From: Streptomyces macrolidinus
GTDB taxonomy: Bacteria > Actinomycetota > Actinomycetes > Streptomycetales > Streptomycetaceae
Length of the DNA stretch: 64,000 bases
Direction of reading: 5' to 3'
Assembly: GCF_023887685.1 (NCBI RefSeq)
Contig: NZ_JAMWMR010000014.1
Location: forward strand, 62,001-126,000
The notes under the pieces are model-generated. The model was not told the origin of the DNA, ran no database searches, and was given only the letters and a program-made list of their open reading frames with translations. Positions 41,434-50,660 of the stretch are shown in pieces; the first letter of the stretch is position 1; the number at the start of each line of letters is the position of its first letter. A program made the translations under genes and the position numbers.

Positions 41434-43610
41434 GCCGGGTGTTGGGCCCTGCTCACGTCGAACACGCCGGGGACGTTGCGCATTGCGCGCATCAGGGTCG
41501 GCAGGTGGGCGGCGTCGGGGAGTTGGAGGGTGTAGGTGTGCCGGACCCGTTGCTGGCTGGGGGGTTCGACGGTGGCGGAGACGATCGCGACGTTCTCCAG
41601 GGCGATGGCCTCGGTGAGGTCGGCGAGGAGATGCGGGCGCCCGAAGGACTCGGCGACGAGCGTCACCCGGCACTCGGTGGTGTCGCCCCAGTGCACGCCG
41701 ATCTCCGCGCGCCCCGTGCTCTTCATGCACGCCACTCCGGCGCATTCGACGCGATGGACCGTCACCACGCCGCCACGCACGGCGAATCCGGTGACCTCGT
41801 CGGGCGGTACGGGCGTACAGCAGCCCGCGAGACGTACGGAGGCGCCGGGCAGATCGACGACCGCGTTGGCGTCGCGCGGGCCGGGCGCGTCCGGGGCGTC
41901 CGGAGTGGGGCGCGCGGGAAGCGCCGGTCGGCGCGCGGCGGGACCGGGCGCGCCCGTGTACGCGGCGGCTCCGGCGCGGGGCCGTGCCACACCCGGTTCC
42001 GACGCGCCCTCGGCCGGGTCTCCGGGCAGCGGATGCGCCGTCAGCCAGCGCTGGATGGCGATGCGCGCGGCGGGCGTGTGCGCGTGGTCCAGCCACTCGC
42101 GGGAGGGCTCGGAGGCCGGGTCCTGGCCCATGAGGAGCTGGACGGTGTCGCCGTCCTTCAGGACCGTACTCAGCGTCACGAGGCGGCCGTTGACGCGGGC
42201 GCCGATGCACGCGTGCCCGTCCTCGCCGTACTGGGCGTACGCCGCGTCCACGCAACTCGCGCCCGCCGGGAGCCCGAGCGTTCCCCCGTCGGGGCGGAAC
42301 ACGGTGATCTCCCGGTCCTGGGCCAGGTCCTGGCGCAGCGTCGACCAGAACGTGTCGGTGTCCGGGGCCGCTTCCTGCCATGCGAGGAGCCGGGAGAGCC
42401 AGCCGGGGCGGGTGGGGTCGGCGCGCTCGCCGTCGGACGGGTCCTCGGACCCGGGGGCGTAGGGGTTGCCGAGCGCGATCACTCCGGCCTCGGCGACCTT
42501 GTGCATCTGGTGGGTGCGGATGAGGACTTCGGCGACCTCGCCGTCCTTGCGCGCGACGGCGGTGTGCAGGGACTGGTAGAGGTTGAACTTGGGGACGGCG
42601 ATGAAGTCCTTGAACTCCGAGACCACCGGGGTCATGCACGTGTGCAGTTCGCCGAGCACGCCGTAGCAGTCGGCGTCGTCGTTCACGAGCACCAGCAGAC
42701 GTCCGAAGTCCGCGCCGCGCAGCGGGCCCCGGGTGCGGGAGATGCGGTGGACGGAGACGAAGTGCCGTGGCCGGATGAGGACTTCGGAGGGGATACCGGC
42801 CTCGCGCAGGACCGTACGCACCTCCTCGGCCGTCTCGGTGAGCGGGTCGTCGCCGTGCGCCCTGTTCTCCGCGATCAGCTCTCTGGTGCGCTGATAGTCC
42901 TCGGGGCGCAGGATCGCGAAGACGAGGTCCTCGAGTTCGGTCTTGAGCGCCTGGACGCCGAGGCGTTCGGCGAGCGGGATGAGCACGTCGCGGGTGACCT
43001 TGGCGATGCGTTCCTGCTTCTCGGGGCGCATCACGCCGAGCGTGCGCATGTTGTGCAGCCGGTCGGCCAGCTTGATCGACATCACCCGGACGTCGTTGCC
43101 CGTGGCGACCAGCATCTTGCGGAAGGTCTCGGGTTCGGCCGCCGCGCCGTAGTCGACCTTCTCCAACTTGGTGACGCCGTCGACGAGATAGCGCACCTCC
43201 TCGCCGAACTCCGCGCGCACCTGGTCGAGGGTCACCTCGGTGTCCTCGACGGTGTCGTGCAGCAGGGAGGCGGTCAACGTGGTGGTCTCCGCGCCGAGTT
43301 CGGCGAGGATCAGGGTCACCGCGAGGGGGTGGGTGATGTACGGCTCACCGCTCTTGCGCATCTGGCCGCGGTGCGAGGACTCGGCCAACAGATAGGCGCG
43401 ACGCAGCGGTTCGAGGTCGGCGTCGGGGTGGTGGGCGCGGTGCGCCTCGGCGACGTGGCCGATGGCGTCGGGCAGCCGGTCGCGGGTGGCGGAGCCGAGC
43501 AGGGCGGCCCGGCCGAGACGGCGCAGGTCGATCCGGGGACGGCTCTTCCTGCGGTACACCCCGGGCGTCACGGGGACGGGGGTGGCAGGGTTCGTGGCCT
43601 CCGCACTCAT
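41418..43610 (-). CDS. rshA: RelA/SpoT homologue RshA (bifunctional architecture, degenerate synthetase site)
   Basis: The product is 730 aa from an ATG preceded by GGAGGTGCCC. Domains in order: HD hydrolase (about 70-200) with HDTVED (118-123) and LADRLHNMRT (181-190), which look intact; synthetase (about 255-385); TGS (about 425-485); a Cys/zinc-finger domain (LAGCCTPVPPDEVTGF ... GVACM); and C-terminal ACT. In the synthetase, the usual GRPKHIYSI is IRPRHFVSV, the EVQIRT motif is EVLIRT and the AHWRYK-type motif is ALGNPY, so synthesis of (p)ppGpp may be weak or lost. The length is shorter than RelA. The order hflX, M1 peptidase, rshA, dapF is, from memory, conserved in Streptomyces. Confidence 0.93.
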   Translation of the reverse strand: MSAEATNPATPVPVTPGVYRRKSRPRIDLRRLGRAALLGSATRDRLPDAIGHVAEAHRAHHPDADLEPLRRAYLLAESSHRGQMRKSGEPYITHPLAVTLILAELGAETTTLTASLLHDTVEDTEVTLDQVRAEFGEEVRYLVDGVTKLEKVDYGAAAEPETFRKMLVATGNDVRVMSIKLADRLHNMRTLGVMRPEKQERIAKVTRDVLIPLAERLGVQALKTELEDLVFAILRPEDYQRTRELIAENRAHGDDPLTETAEEVRTVLREAGIPSEVLIRPRHFVSVHRISRTRGPLRGADFGRLLVLVNDDADCYGVLGELHTCMTPVVSEFKDFIAVPKFNLYQSLHTAVARKDGEVAEVLIRTHQMHKVAEAGVIALGNPYAPGSEDPSDGERADPTRPGWLSRLLAWQEAAPDTDTFWSTLRQDLAQDREITVFRPDGGTLGLPAGASCVDAAYAQYGEDGHACIGARVNGRLVTLSTVLKDGDTVQLLMGQDPASEPSREWLDHAHTPAARIAIQRWLTAHPLPGDPAEGASEPGVARPRAGAAAYTGAPGPAARRPALPARPTPDAPDAPGPRDANAVVDLPGASVRLAGCCTPVPPDEVTGFAVRGGVVTVHRVECAGVACMKSTGRAEIGVHWGDTTECRVTLVAESFGRPHLLADLTEAIALENVAIVSATVEPPSQQRVRHTYTLQLPDAAHLPTLMRAMRNVPGVFDVSRAQHPAAAAH

Positions 43611-44041
43611 TGGGCACCTCCGGCTGCGTGGACCGGTGGACGGAGTGCCCCATGGCAGACACGGCGCGGGGATGGCGACGGTCCCCCGTCCGGGCCGGTG
43701 CTTGATGCTATCGAGCCCATCACGCCCGCCCGACCGGCTCTCGCCGAGGAGGAACCGGATCACCCATTCGAGCGAACGTCCGAAGGTTTACGGAATCGCG
43801 CCAGGGGAACGGACGCGGACCGTCGATTCGTACCTCTCCCCGCGCCCCGGGCTGCGGATCACGGCGTCCGAGGCGGCCGGAAGCTGCGATACGGAGCGAC
43901 GGACCGGGGCGGCCGACCGCGGTTTCCGGCCAGCCCTGACCGCGGACGATCGCCCTCCGCGTGCCACACCGTGCTTCGGCGCGCCGCCTGTTCGCCCCCC
44001 AAAGTGCCCTGTGGCGGCGCGAGTTCACGTAGCAGCTCCGG
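43611..44041. other. Intergenic region between rshA and dapF
   Basis: About 430 bases on the upstream side of rshA and downstream of dapF. I see no supportable gene. The start of rshA is served by GGAGGTGCCC. No clear terminator of dapF; only short imperfect inverted repeats occur. Confidence 0.5.
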
Positions 44042-44926
44042 TCAGCGGGTGGCGGAGGCCAGCCAGTCGGCGTCGATCTCGCCCTCGGCGACGATCACCG
44101 CCGGGCCTGTCATCTCGATCTCGCCGTCCGGATGTTCGGTGATCACCAGCGTGCCGCCGGGGACGTCCACGGTGTACGTCACCGGGGTGCCCGTCACCGC
44201 CGGGTCCACGCCGTCGCGGCGGGCCGTGGCGACGGCCACCGCGCAGGCGCCCGTGCCGCAGGAGCGGGTCTCGCCGGAGCCGCGCTCGTGGACGCGCATC
44301 GCCACGTGCCGGGGGGCGCGGTCGACCACGAACTCGATGTTCACCCCGTTCGGGTAGGCCGATGCCGGGGTGAAGAGCGGCGGGGTGAAGAGGTTGCCCG
44401 CGTGCGCGAGGTCGTCGACGAAGGCCACCGCGTGCGGGTTGCCCATGTTCACGTTGCGCGCGGGCCAGGCGCGCTCGCCGACGCTCACCGTGACCTCTCC
44501 GGCGGGCAGCAGCGCCTTGCCCATGCCGACGGTGATGTCACCCGCGCCGACGGGCCCGGCCTTGGCGATGTGGACGGTCTTCACGCCGCCGCGGGTGGCG
44601 ATCGCAACGTCGCCCTCGCTCACGTGCCCGGCGCGCTGGAGGTAGCGCGCGAACACCCGCGAGCCGTTGCCGCACATCTCGGCGACCGAGCCGTCCGCGT
44701 TGCGGTAGTCCATGAACCACTCCGCCTCGTCGGCCATCTCCCGGGCCTCGGGGTGGGCGGCGGAGCGCACGACATGCAGCACACCGTCACCGCCGATGCC
44801 CGCGCGCCGGTCGCACAGGGCGGCGACGGCGGCCGGGGACAGGTCGACGGCGTTCTCGGGGTCCGGGACGATCACGAAGTCGTTCTCGGTGCCGTGCCCC
44901 TTGAGGAAGGCGATCCGCGTGCTCAT
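44042..44926 (-). CDS. dapF: Diaminopimelate epimerase
   Basis: The product (294 aa) interconverts LL- and meso-2,6-diaminopimelate for lysine and peptidoglycan. Two catalytic cysteines are visible: Cys85 in AEMCGNGSRVFARYL and Cys223 in RSCGTGACAVAVAT, with the N-terminal KGHGTENDFVIV and MGNPHAVAFV. The length is normal. LL-diaminopimelate is the peptidoglycan type of Streptomyces, so the epimerase mostly serves lysine synthesis there. ATG 44926 has only a weak Shine-Dalgarno. Confidence 0.97.
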   Translation of the reverse strand: MSTRIAFLKGHGTENDFVIVPDPENAVDLSPAAVAALCDRRAGIGGDGVLHVVRSAAHPEAREMADEAEWFMDYRNADGSVAEMCGNGSRVFARYLQRAGHVSEGDVAIATRGGVKTVHIAKAGPVGAGDITVGMGKALLPAGEVTVSVGERAWPARNVNMGNPHAVAFVDDLAHAGNLFTPPLFTPASAYPNGVNIEFVVDRAPRHVAMRVHERGSGETRSCGTGACAVAVATARRDGVDPAVTGTPVTYTVDVPGGTLVITEHPDGEIEMTGPAVIVAEGEIDADWLASATR

Positions 44927-45124
44927 TCCACGATCGTACGGGGTCGGAACGGCACCGCGTGCCGCCAGGGCCGCCTGATGATTGCCCTCGTCCGCCCGGG
45001 GGCGGGCCCTGTGCGCGCCACCACCGCCGCAGGGGTCGCCTTCGGCCTGGCCCCGCAGCCACAGGCCGCAGCCGCCACGGTTCCCGGACCCGCCAGGGGC
45101 CTCAGGCGCCCCGAGGCGTCGGGG

Positions 45125-45652
45125 TCAGCGCAGTCGGGCCACGCGCCATACCGCCAGGATCGCGACCGCCGCCATCACCACGGCGTACGCCAGGACGACG
45201 CGCCAGTCCGGGCGGCGGCCGGAGCCTCGCTGGGGCAGGCCCGGCCAGGTGTAGCCGACGCGGCGGGCGGCCATCATGCCCCAACCGGCCGCGCAGGAGC
45301 AGATCAGCAGGCCGAGCATGGCGACCACGGCACCGCTGTCGCCGAACTCGAAGGCCAGCGGGAAGGCGAACATCAGGGAGCCGAGCGCGGCCAGCCCCAC
45401 GATGGGGGCGAGCTGCCAGATCCGCAGTCGGCGCTGCGGACGCAACTCGACCTCGACCTCGAGCCCGGAGGACAGCTCGTCCTCGTCGGGGCCGTCGTCG
45501 CTCACCGAGTCCGGAGTCTGCTCGTCGGGACCGTCGGGGCTCAGCCGGTCCCCGTCGGTGGTCGGTCCGTACCCGTCGGGACCCCGCTGGTCCTCGTCTT
45601 CCGCGATGCCGTGCTCCGTGCCGTGTGCGGTGTCACGAGGGGCGGCCTCCAT
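45125..45652 (-). CDS. Uncharacterised membrane protein (175 aa)
   Basis: The start at 45652 is chosen because GGGAGG lies eight or so bases upstream. The N-terminal 60 residues are acidic and hydrophilic (Asp/Gly/Pro), followed by a short basic stretch RPQRRLRIWQLAPI and three hydrophobic segments: VGLAALGSLMFAFPLAFEF, AVVAMLGLLICSCAAGWGMM and VVLAYAVVMAAVAILAVWRV. Such a small membrane protein next to dapF and miaA is conserved in Streptomyces as far as I recall. No function can be inferred. Confidence 0.8.
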   Translation of the reverse strand: MEAAPRDTAHGTEHGIAEDEDQRGPDGYGPTTDGDRLSPDGPDEQTPDSVSDDGPDEDELSSGLEVEVELRPQRRLRIWQLAPIVGLAALGSLMFAFPLAFEFGDSGAVVAMLGLLICSCAAGWGMMAARRVGYTWPGLPQRGSGRRPDWRVVLAYAVVMAAVAILAVWRVARLR

Positions 45653-45757
45653 CGCCACGCGCCCTCCCAACTCTCGGACTCGATCGATCGACGCTCGATG
45701 ATGGCACGCCGCCACAGGCCCTCATGACGGCCGGAGCGACCCGATGCCATCACGTGA

Positions 45758-46696
45758 TCAGGCTGTAACCGCTCGTTCGACCAACGTCAGTGCCCGGTGC
45801 GGGAGTTCCCCGAGGTCCGCGACCGCACCGCTGAGCCAGTGCACCCGCGGATCGCGCCGGAACCAGGAGTCCTGACGGCGCGCGAAGCGCTTGGTGGCGC
45901 GCACGGTTTCGGCGCGCGCCTCCTCCAGCGTGCACTCCCCCGCGAGCGCCGAGAGCACCTGCTGGTACCCGAGCGCACGCGACGCCGTACGCCCCTCGCG
46001 CAGACCCTTCGCCGCCAGCTCGCGCACCTCGTCCACGAGCCCCGCCTCCCACATCCGGTCGACGCGGCGGGCGATGCGCTCGTCGAGTTCGGGGCGGGCC
46101 ACGTCGACGCCGATCTGCACCGTGTCGTAGACGGAGTCATGGCCCGGGAGGTTCGCCGTGAAGGGCCGTCCGGTGATCTCGATGACCTCCAGCGCGCGCA
46201 CGATACGGCGGCCGTTGCCGGGCAGGATGGCCTTCGCGGCCTCGGGGTCGGCGGCGGCCAGGCGCGCGTGCAACGCTCCCGGGCCGCGCAGCGCGAGTTC
46301 CTCCTCCAGGCGCGCGCGCACCTCGGGGTCGGTCCCCGGGAACTCCAGGTTGTCGACCGCGCCGCGGACGTACAGTCCGGAGCCACCGACCAGGACGGGC
46401 CAGCGGCCCTCGGCGAGCAGCGCGTCGATACGCGCGCGGGCGAGCCGCTGGTACTCGGCCACGGACGCCGCGACCGTGACGTCCCAGATGTCCAGCAGGT
46501 GGTGCGGCACACCGCCGCGCTCCTCGAGCGTCAGCTTGGCGGTGCCGATGTCCATCCCCCGGTAGAGCTGCATGGAGTCGGCGTTGACGACCTCGCCACC
46601 GAGGCGCTGGGCAAGGAACACACCCAGATCTGACTTTCCGGCCGCGGTCGGTCCGACGACGGCGATGACCCGGGGCGCGGGGGCTGCACTACTCAC
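45758..46696 (-). CDS. miaA: tRNA dimethylallyltransferase
   Basis: The product (312 aa) transfers dimethylallyl to N6 of A37 in tRNAs reading UNN codons. The P-loop VVGPTAAGKSDLGVFLAQ, the DSMQLYRGMDIGTAKLT motif and GGSGLYVRGAVDNL are conserved. GTG start at 46696. It is separated by three genes from miaB, whose product continues the same modification. The frame is open upstream of 46696 without conserved sequence. Confidence 0.95.
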   Translation of the reverse strand: MSSAAPAPRVIAVVGPTAAGKSDLGVFLAQRLGGEVVNADSMQLYRGMDIGTAKLTLEERGGVPHHLLDIWDVTVAASVAEYQRLARARIDALLAEGRWPVLVGGSGLYVRGAVDNLEFPGTDPEVRARLEEELALRGPGALHARLAAADPEAAKAILPGNGRRIVRALEVIEITGRPFTANLPGHDSVYDTVQIGVDVARPELDERIARRVDRMWEAGLVDEVRELAAKGLREGRTASRALGYQQVLSALAGECTLEEARAETVRATKRFARRQDSWFRRDPRVHWLSGAVADLGELPHRALTLVERAVTA

Positions 46697-46996
46697 CGCA
46701 CCAGTCTCCCAAACCCCGGGACCACTCCTCGAACCAGCCGGGGGAACGCCGCCGCCCCGGGCCGAATCCGACGAACACCGATCACTTGTTCGACACCAAG
46801 CCCGAGGCCGACCACCAACCGAGCCACGCGAGATTTCACCCGAACAGGTAACGTATGGAGTTGATATGGGCGTTTTCGCCAGAATTCTCCGGAGGTCGAG
46901 AACGACGGAAGGGACGCGGTCGGTGTCAGCGGAGGCCACGAAGCCGACGGCGACGAGAGCGCCCGCACGTAACTCCCCTGCCAGGGAAGGTGGATC
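46697..46996. promoter_or_regulatory. Divergent region, miaA and a small antitoxin-like gene
   Basis: 300 bases with the promoter of miaA (leftward) and of the 46997 gene (rightward), served by AAGGTGG. An AT-richer patch around 46845-46875 is the best promoter candidate. No other gene is supported. Confidence 0.45.
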
Positions 46997-47263
46997 ATGG
47001 GTCTCCTGGACAACCTGAAAGCCAAGCTCGGCCCTGCCAAGGACAAGGTCACCGACTTCGCGCAGCAGCACGAGGACAAGGTCGGGCAGGGCATCGAAAA
47101 GGCCGCGAAGATGGTCGACGAGAAGACCAAGGGCAAGTACAGCGACAAGATCCACACGGGTTCGGACAAGGCGAAACAGGCGATGGGGCGCATCGCGCAC
47201 CCGGACACCGGTACGACGCCCGGCGGCCCGCCCTCGGACACGTCGCCGCCCCCCGGCATGTGA
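46997..47263 (+). CDS. Small MT0933/Rv0909-like antitoxin family protein
   Basis: The product (88 aa) starts MGLLDNLKAKLGPAKDKVTD; its first 60 residues are a lysine-rich amphipathic helix (QQHEDKVGQGIEKAAKMVDE) typical of the MT0933_antitox family, named from M. tuberculosis Rv0909. The C-terminus is Pro/Gly-rich. The M. tuberculosis partner toxin (Rv0910, SRPBCC fold) is not seen next to it, so here it stands alone. Stress or desiccation-type roles have been suggested for such helices, but nothing is shown in the sequence. Confidence 0.85.
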   Translation: MGLLDNLKAKLGPAKDKVTDFAQQHEDKVGQGIEKAAKMVDEKTKGKYSDKIHTGSDKAKQAMGRIAHPDTGTTPGGPPSDTSPPPGM

Positions 47264-47308
47264 CCGCACCCGTGCCCTGACGACGGAACACGGGACCACG
47301 GGACGCAC

Positions 47309-47352
47309 CGCGGCGGACGGCCGCACGGCGCACAGCCCGGCCGTCCGCCGCG
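47309..47352. terminator. Bidirectional hairpin after the antitoxin-like gene
   Basis: Perfect 15-bp arms at 47309-47323 and 47338-47352 with a 14-nt loop, between two convergent genes. Confidence 0.75.
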
Positions 47353-47392
47353 TCCCGCGTCCGTTCGTACCGGCGCCCCGCGCCCGCGTTCG

Positions 47393-48118
47393 CTACGCCC
47401 AGGCCGCCACCAGGTAGCCCACGCCGTACGGCGCGTCGTCGTACAGCAGGTCGCCGGTCAGTCGCGTCTGTTCGGCGGCGCCCGCGAGGATCTGCCAGGG
47501 GGCCCGGCCCAGGGCCTTCAGCTCCTGTGCCAGATCCGCGTCCAGCGCCTTGAGGGCCGCGACGTCCGCCGCCCCCAGCGCCCGCGCGACCTGCGCGTCG
47601 AAGCTCGCCGCACGCTGGTCCAGATAGCCCGGTGCCTTCAGCGACCGGCAGGCGCTGGCGTCCCCCATGACCAGCAGGGCGACCCGCTCGTCCTGACCGG
47701 CGAGGTCCGCCCCCGTCCGGACGCATCGATCAGGGGTCAGGGCCTCCGCCACGGCGAGCCCCTCGACGGGCGCCTCGGACCACCTCGCCCACCCCAGCAG
47801 CCACGCGGCGACGGCGAGCGAGGGCGGAAGCTCACGCTCCGGTGCCACCGGGTCCGTCCCGCCGTCCGCCGTACCCAGCCGTACGTCGGTGTCGACGCCG
47901 AAGCCGCGGAACGAACCGCGGGTCCCCGCCGGGTACGGGCCCTGCTCGCTCTCCTCGGCAGGCCCCACGACCACCAGTCGCCCGGGGCGCGCGGCGGCGA
48001 GCACCCGCAGGGCGTCCGCGCACGCGGCACGGGCGCCGTCCAGTTCGGGTGCGGCGCCCGCGGCGACCTCGGGCACGAGCAGCGGCGGACAGGGGCAGAC
48101 AGCAGCGGCGACAAGCAT
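47393..48118 (-). CDS. Class III extradiol dioxygenase subunit B-like protein
   Basis: The product (241 aa) shares the fold of LigB/MEMO-type proteins, with MLVAAAVCPCPPLLVPEVAAG and a Rossmann-like LVVVGPAEESEQG at the N-terminus and LLVMGDASACRSLKAPGYLD. The metal-binding His residues of true extradiol dioxygenases are not evident, so enzymatic ring cleavage is unlikely. It sits 31 bp after miaB on the same strand and is likely co-transcribed. Function unknown. Confidence 0.82.
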   Translation of the reverse strand: MLVAAAVCPCPPLLVPEVAAGAAPELDGARAACADALRVLAAARPGRLVVVGPAEESEQGPYPAGTRGSFRGFGVDTDVRLGTADGGTDPVAPERELPPSLAVAAWLLGWARWSEAPVEGLAVAEALTPDRCVRTGADLAGQDERVALLVMGDASACRSLKAPGYLDQRAASFDAQVARALGAADVAALKALDADLAQELKALGRAPWQILAGAAEQTRLTGDLLYDDAPYGVGYLVAAWA

Positions 48119-48149
48119 GCTGCGCAGCGTAACCCCACGGGAGAGGGTG

Positions 48150-49670
48150 TCAGTCGCCGCAGCCGCACGCCCCGGCGGGCGCCGTCGGCAGCGGCTCGGG
48201 CGCGCCGATCTTCGGCAGGCCCAGCATCACCCCGGCCGGTTTCGCGGCCTCGGCCGCGTTGCGCTTCTCCCAGGCGTCTCCCGCGCGCGTGCGGCGCACG
48301 CTCAGGACGGGACCCTCGGCGAGGAGGTGGTGCGGGGCGGCGTAGGTGATCTCGACGGTCACCACGTCGCCGGGGCGCACCTCCTCGTCCGGCTTGGTGA
48401 AGTGGACCAGCCGGTTGTCGGGGGCGCGGCCGGACAGCCGGTGGGTGGCACCGTCCTTGCGGCCCTCGCCCTCGGCGACCATCAGCTCCAGCGTGCGGCC
48501 GACCTGCTTCTTGTTCTCCTCCCAGGAGATCTCCTCCTGAAGGGCGACCAGGCGCTCGTAGCGCTCCTGGACGACCTCCTTGGGGATCTGGTCCTCCATG
48601 GTGGCGGCCGGGGTGCCGGGGCGCTTGGAGTACTGGAAGGTGAAGGCCTGGGCGAAGCGTGCCTCGCGGACCACGTGCAGCGTCTGCTCGAAGTCCTCCT
48701 CGGTCTCGCCCGGGAAGCCCACGATGATGTCGGTGGTGATCGCGGCGTGCGGGATGGCGGCGCGCACCTTCTCGATGATCCCCAGGTAGCGCTCCTGGCG
48801 GTACGAGCGGCGCATCGCCTTCAGGACCGTGTCCGAGCCGGACTGGAGCGGCATGTGGAGCTGCGGCATCACACTCGGCGTCTCGGCCATGGCGGCGATG
48901 ACGTCGTCGGTGAAGTCGCGCGGGTGCGGCGAGGTGAACCGGACGCGCTCCAGGCCCTCGATCGCGCCGCAGGCACGCAGCAGCTTGCTGAAGGCCTCGC
49001 GGTCGCCGATGTCGGAGCCGTACGCGTTGACGTTCTGCCCGAGGAGGGTGATCTCACTGACGCCCTCGGCGACCAGCGCCTCGACCTCGGCCAGGATGTC
49101 GCCGGGGCGGCGGTCCTTCTCCTTGCCGCGCAGCGCCGGGACGATGCAGAAGGTGCAGGTGTTGTTGCAGCCGACGGAGATCGACACCCAGGCCGCGTAG
49201 GCGCTCTCGCGGCGGGTCGGCAGCGTCGAGGGGAACGCCTCCAGCGACTCGGCGATCTCGACCTGCGCCTCTTCCTGGACGCGGGCGCGTTCGAGCAGGA
49301 CGGGCAGCTTGCCGATGTTGTGCGTTCCGAAGACGACGTCCACCCAGGGCGCCTTCTTCACGATGGTGTCGCGGTCCTTCTGGGCCAGACAGCCGCCGAC
49401 GGCGATCTGCATGCCCGGCCGCGAGGCCTTCTTCGGCGCGAGGCGGCCGAGGTTGCCGTAGAGCCGGTTGTCGGCGTTCTCCCGTACGGCGCAGGTGTTG
49501 AAGACGACGACGTCGGCGTCGCCGTCGGAGTCCTCGGGGGCGCGTACGTATCCGGCGTCCTCGAGCAGCCCGGACAATCGCTCGGAGTCGTGGACGTTCA
49601 TCTGGCACCCATAGGTGCGCACTTCGTATGTCTTGACGCCCACTGCCTGGCTCCGGTCGCTGCTGGTCAT
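48150..49670 (-). CDS. miaB: tRNA-2-methylthio-N6-dimethylallyladenosine synthase
   Basis: The product (506 aa) is a radical SAM methylthiotransferase acting on i6A37. The N-terminal UPF0004 domain starts KTYEVRTYGCQMNVHDSERL with Cys in the cluster, plus VFNTCAVRENAD and AVGGCLAQKD. Radical SAM motif SVGCNNTCTFCIVPALRG (C-X3-C-X2-C). The C-terminal TRAM domain is at about residues 385-460. It is the first gene of a unit with the LigB-like gene. Together with miaA it makes ms2i6A37. Confidence 0.97.
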   Translation of the reverse strand: MTSSDRSQAVGVKTYEVRTYGCQMNVHDSERLSGLLEDAGYVRAPEDSDGDADVVVFNTCAVRENADNRLYGNLGRLAPKKASRPGMQIAVGGCLAQKDRDTIVKKAPWVDVVFGTHNIGKLPVLLERARVQEEAQVEIAESLEAFPSTLPTRRESAYAAWVSISVGCNNTCTFCIVPALRGKEKDRRPGDILAEVEALVAEGVSEITLLGQNVNAYGSDIGDREAFSKLLRACGAIEGLERVRFTSPHPRDFTDDVIAAMAETPSVMPQLHMPLQSGSDTVLKAMRRSYRQERYLGIIEKVRAAIPHAAITTDIIVGFPGETEEDFEQTLHVVREARFAQAFTFQYSKRPGTPAATMEDQIPKEVVQERYERLVALQEEISWEENKKQVGRTLELMVAEGEGRKDGATHRLSGRAPDNRLVHFTKPDEEVRPGDVVTVEITYAAPHHLLAEGPVLSVRRTRAGDAWEKRNAAEAAKPAGVMLGLPKIGAPEPLPTAPAGACGCGD

Positions 49671-49764
49671 GCCTCCAGGGTAGGCGGTGTCGGGAGCGCC
49701 CCTTCCCGCGTGGCCGCCGGGTGCGGCCCACCCGCCGCGACGGGCCCTGGCTCCGACGCGCGGG

Positions 49765-50418
49765 TCAGGGCTCGATCAGGCCCGCGCGGATCGCATAGCG
49801 CGTGAGGTCCAGGCGGTCGCGCATGCCCAGCTTGTGCAGCAGGTTCGCCCGGTGCCGCTCGACCGTCTTCGCGCTGATGAAGAGGAGTTCGCCGATCTCC
49901 TTCGAGGTGTGGCCCTCGGCGACGAGCTTGAGGATCTCCTCCTCTCGATCGGTGATGGCCCGCTCGGGCAGGCCGTCGCCCCGGCGCAGGCGGTCGAGGT
50001 AGGTACGGACGAGGGCCCGCTCGACGCCGGGGCAGATGAACGACTCGTCACGCATCGCCGCCCGGCACGCCTCGACCAGGTCGCGGTCGGCGACGGACTT
50101 CAGGACATAGCCGCAGGCCCCGGCCTTGAGCGCCTCGAAGAAGTACTGCTCGTTGTCGTGCATGGTCAGCAGGAGGATGCGCAGGCCGGGCCGTCTGCGG
50201 GAGAGTTCGCGGGCCGCCTGCAGCCCGGTCATCCTCGGCATGGCGATGTCCAGGACCGCGAGGTCGATCTCCGTGGTGCGGCTCAGCGCCACGGCCTCGG
50301 CACCGTCACCGGCCTCGGCGACGACCGTGAGGTCCGGTTCGGCGTCCAGGATGAGACGTACACCACGGCGTACGAGCGCGTGGTCGTCGGCGAGCAGGAC
50401 CCGGGTCGGCGCCCTCAT
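49765..50418 (-). CDS. NarL/FixJ-type response regulator (orphan)
   Basis: The product is 217 aa from an ATG with GGAGG about nine bases upstream. Receiver domain: VLLADDHALVRRGV (acidic pair), phosphoacceptor Asp in DLAVLDIAMPRMTGL, LLLTMHD and Lys in GYVLKSVADRD. LuxR helix-turn-helix: ERAITDREEEILKLVAEGHT and SAKTVERHRANLLHKLG. No histidine kinase lies beside it, so it is an orphan. Confidence 0.93.
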   Translation of the reverse strand: MRAPTRVLLADDHALVRRGVRLILDAEPDLTVVAEAGDGAEAVALSRTTEIDLAVLDIAMPRMTGLQAARELSRRRPGLRILLLTMHDNEQYFFEALKAGACGYVLKSVADRDLVEACRAAMRDESFICPGVERALVRTYLDRLRRGDGLPERAITDREEEILKLVAEGHTSKEIGELLFISAKTVERHRANLLHKLGMRDRLDLTRYAIRAGLIEP

Positions 50419-50660
50419 CGGCGACCGCCTCCGGCCGTCGCGCCCGCGCCCGTCGCGTGACCGGCTCGCCAACTGGCCTTGTTCCGTGGGCAGTCAGACG
50501 GATCGTCACCGGCTCGCCGCCACGCGAGTACCCCTGTGACCCTGCCCGTCGTGCGTCCTCCGCGTCCATCCGTCATGACACCCATAGGAACACCGTACGA
50601 GGAATGACAGCATGGCAGCCTTGTACGCGCACCCGTACAACCATGAGCAAGGGAAGAAAC

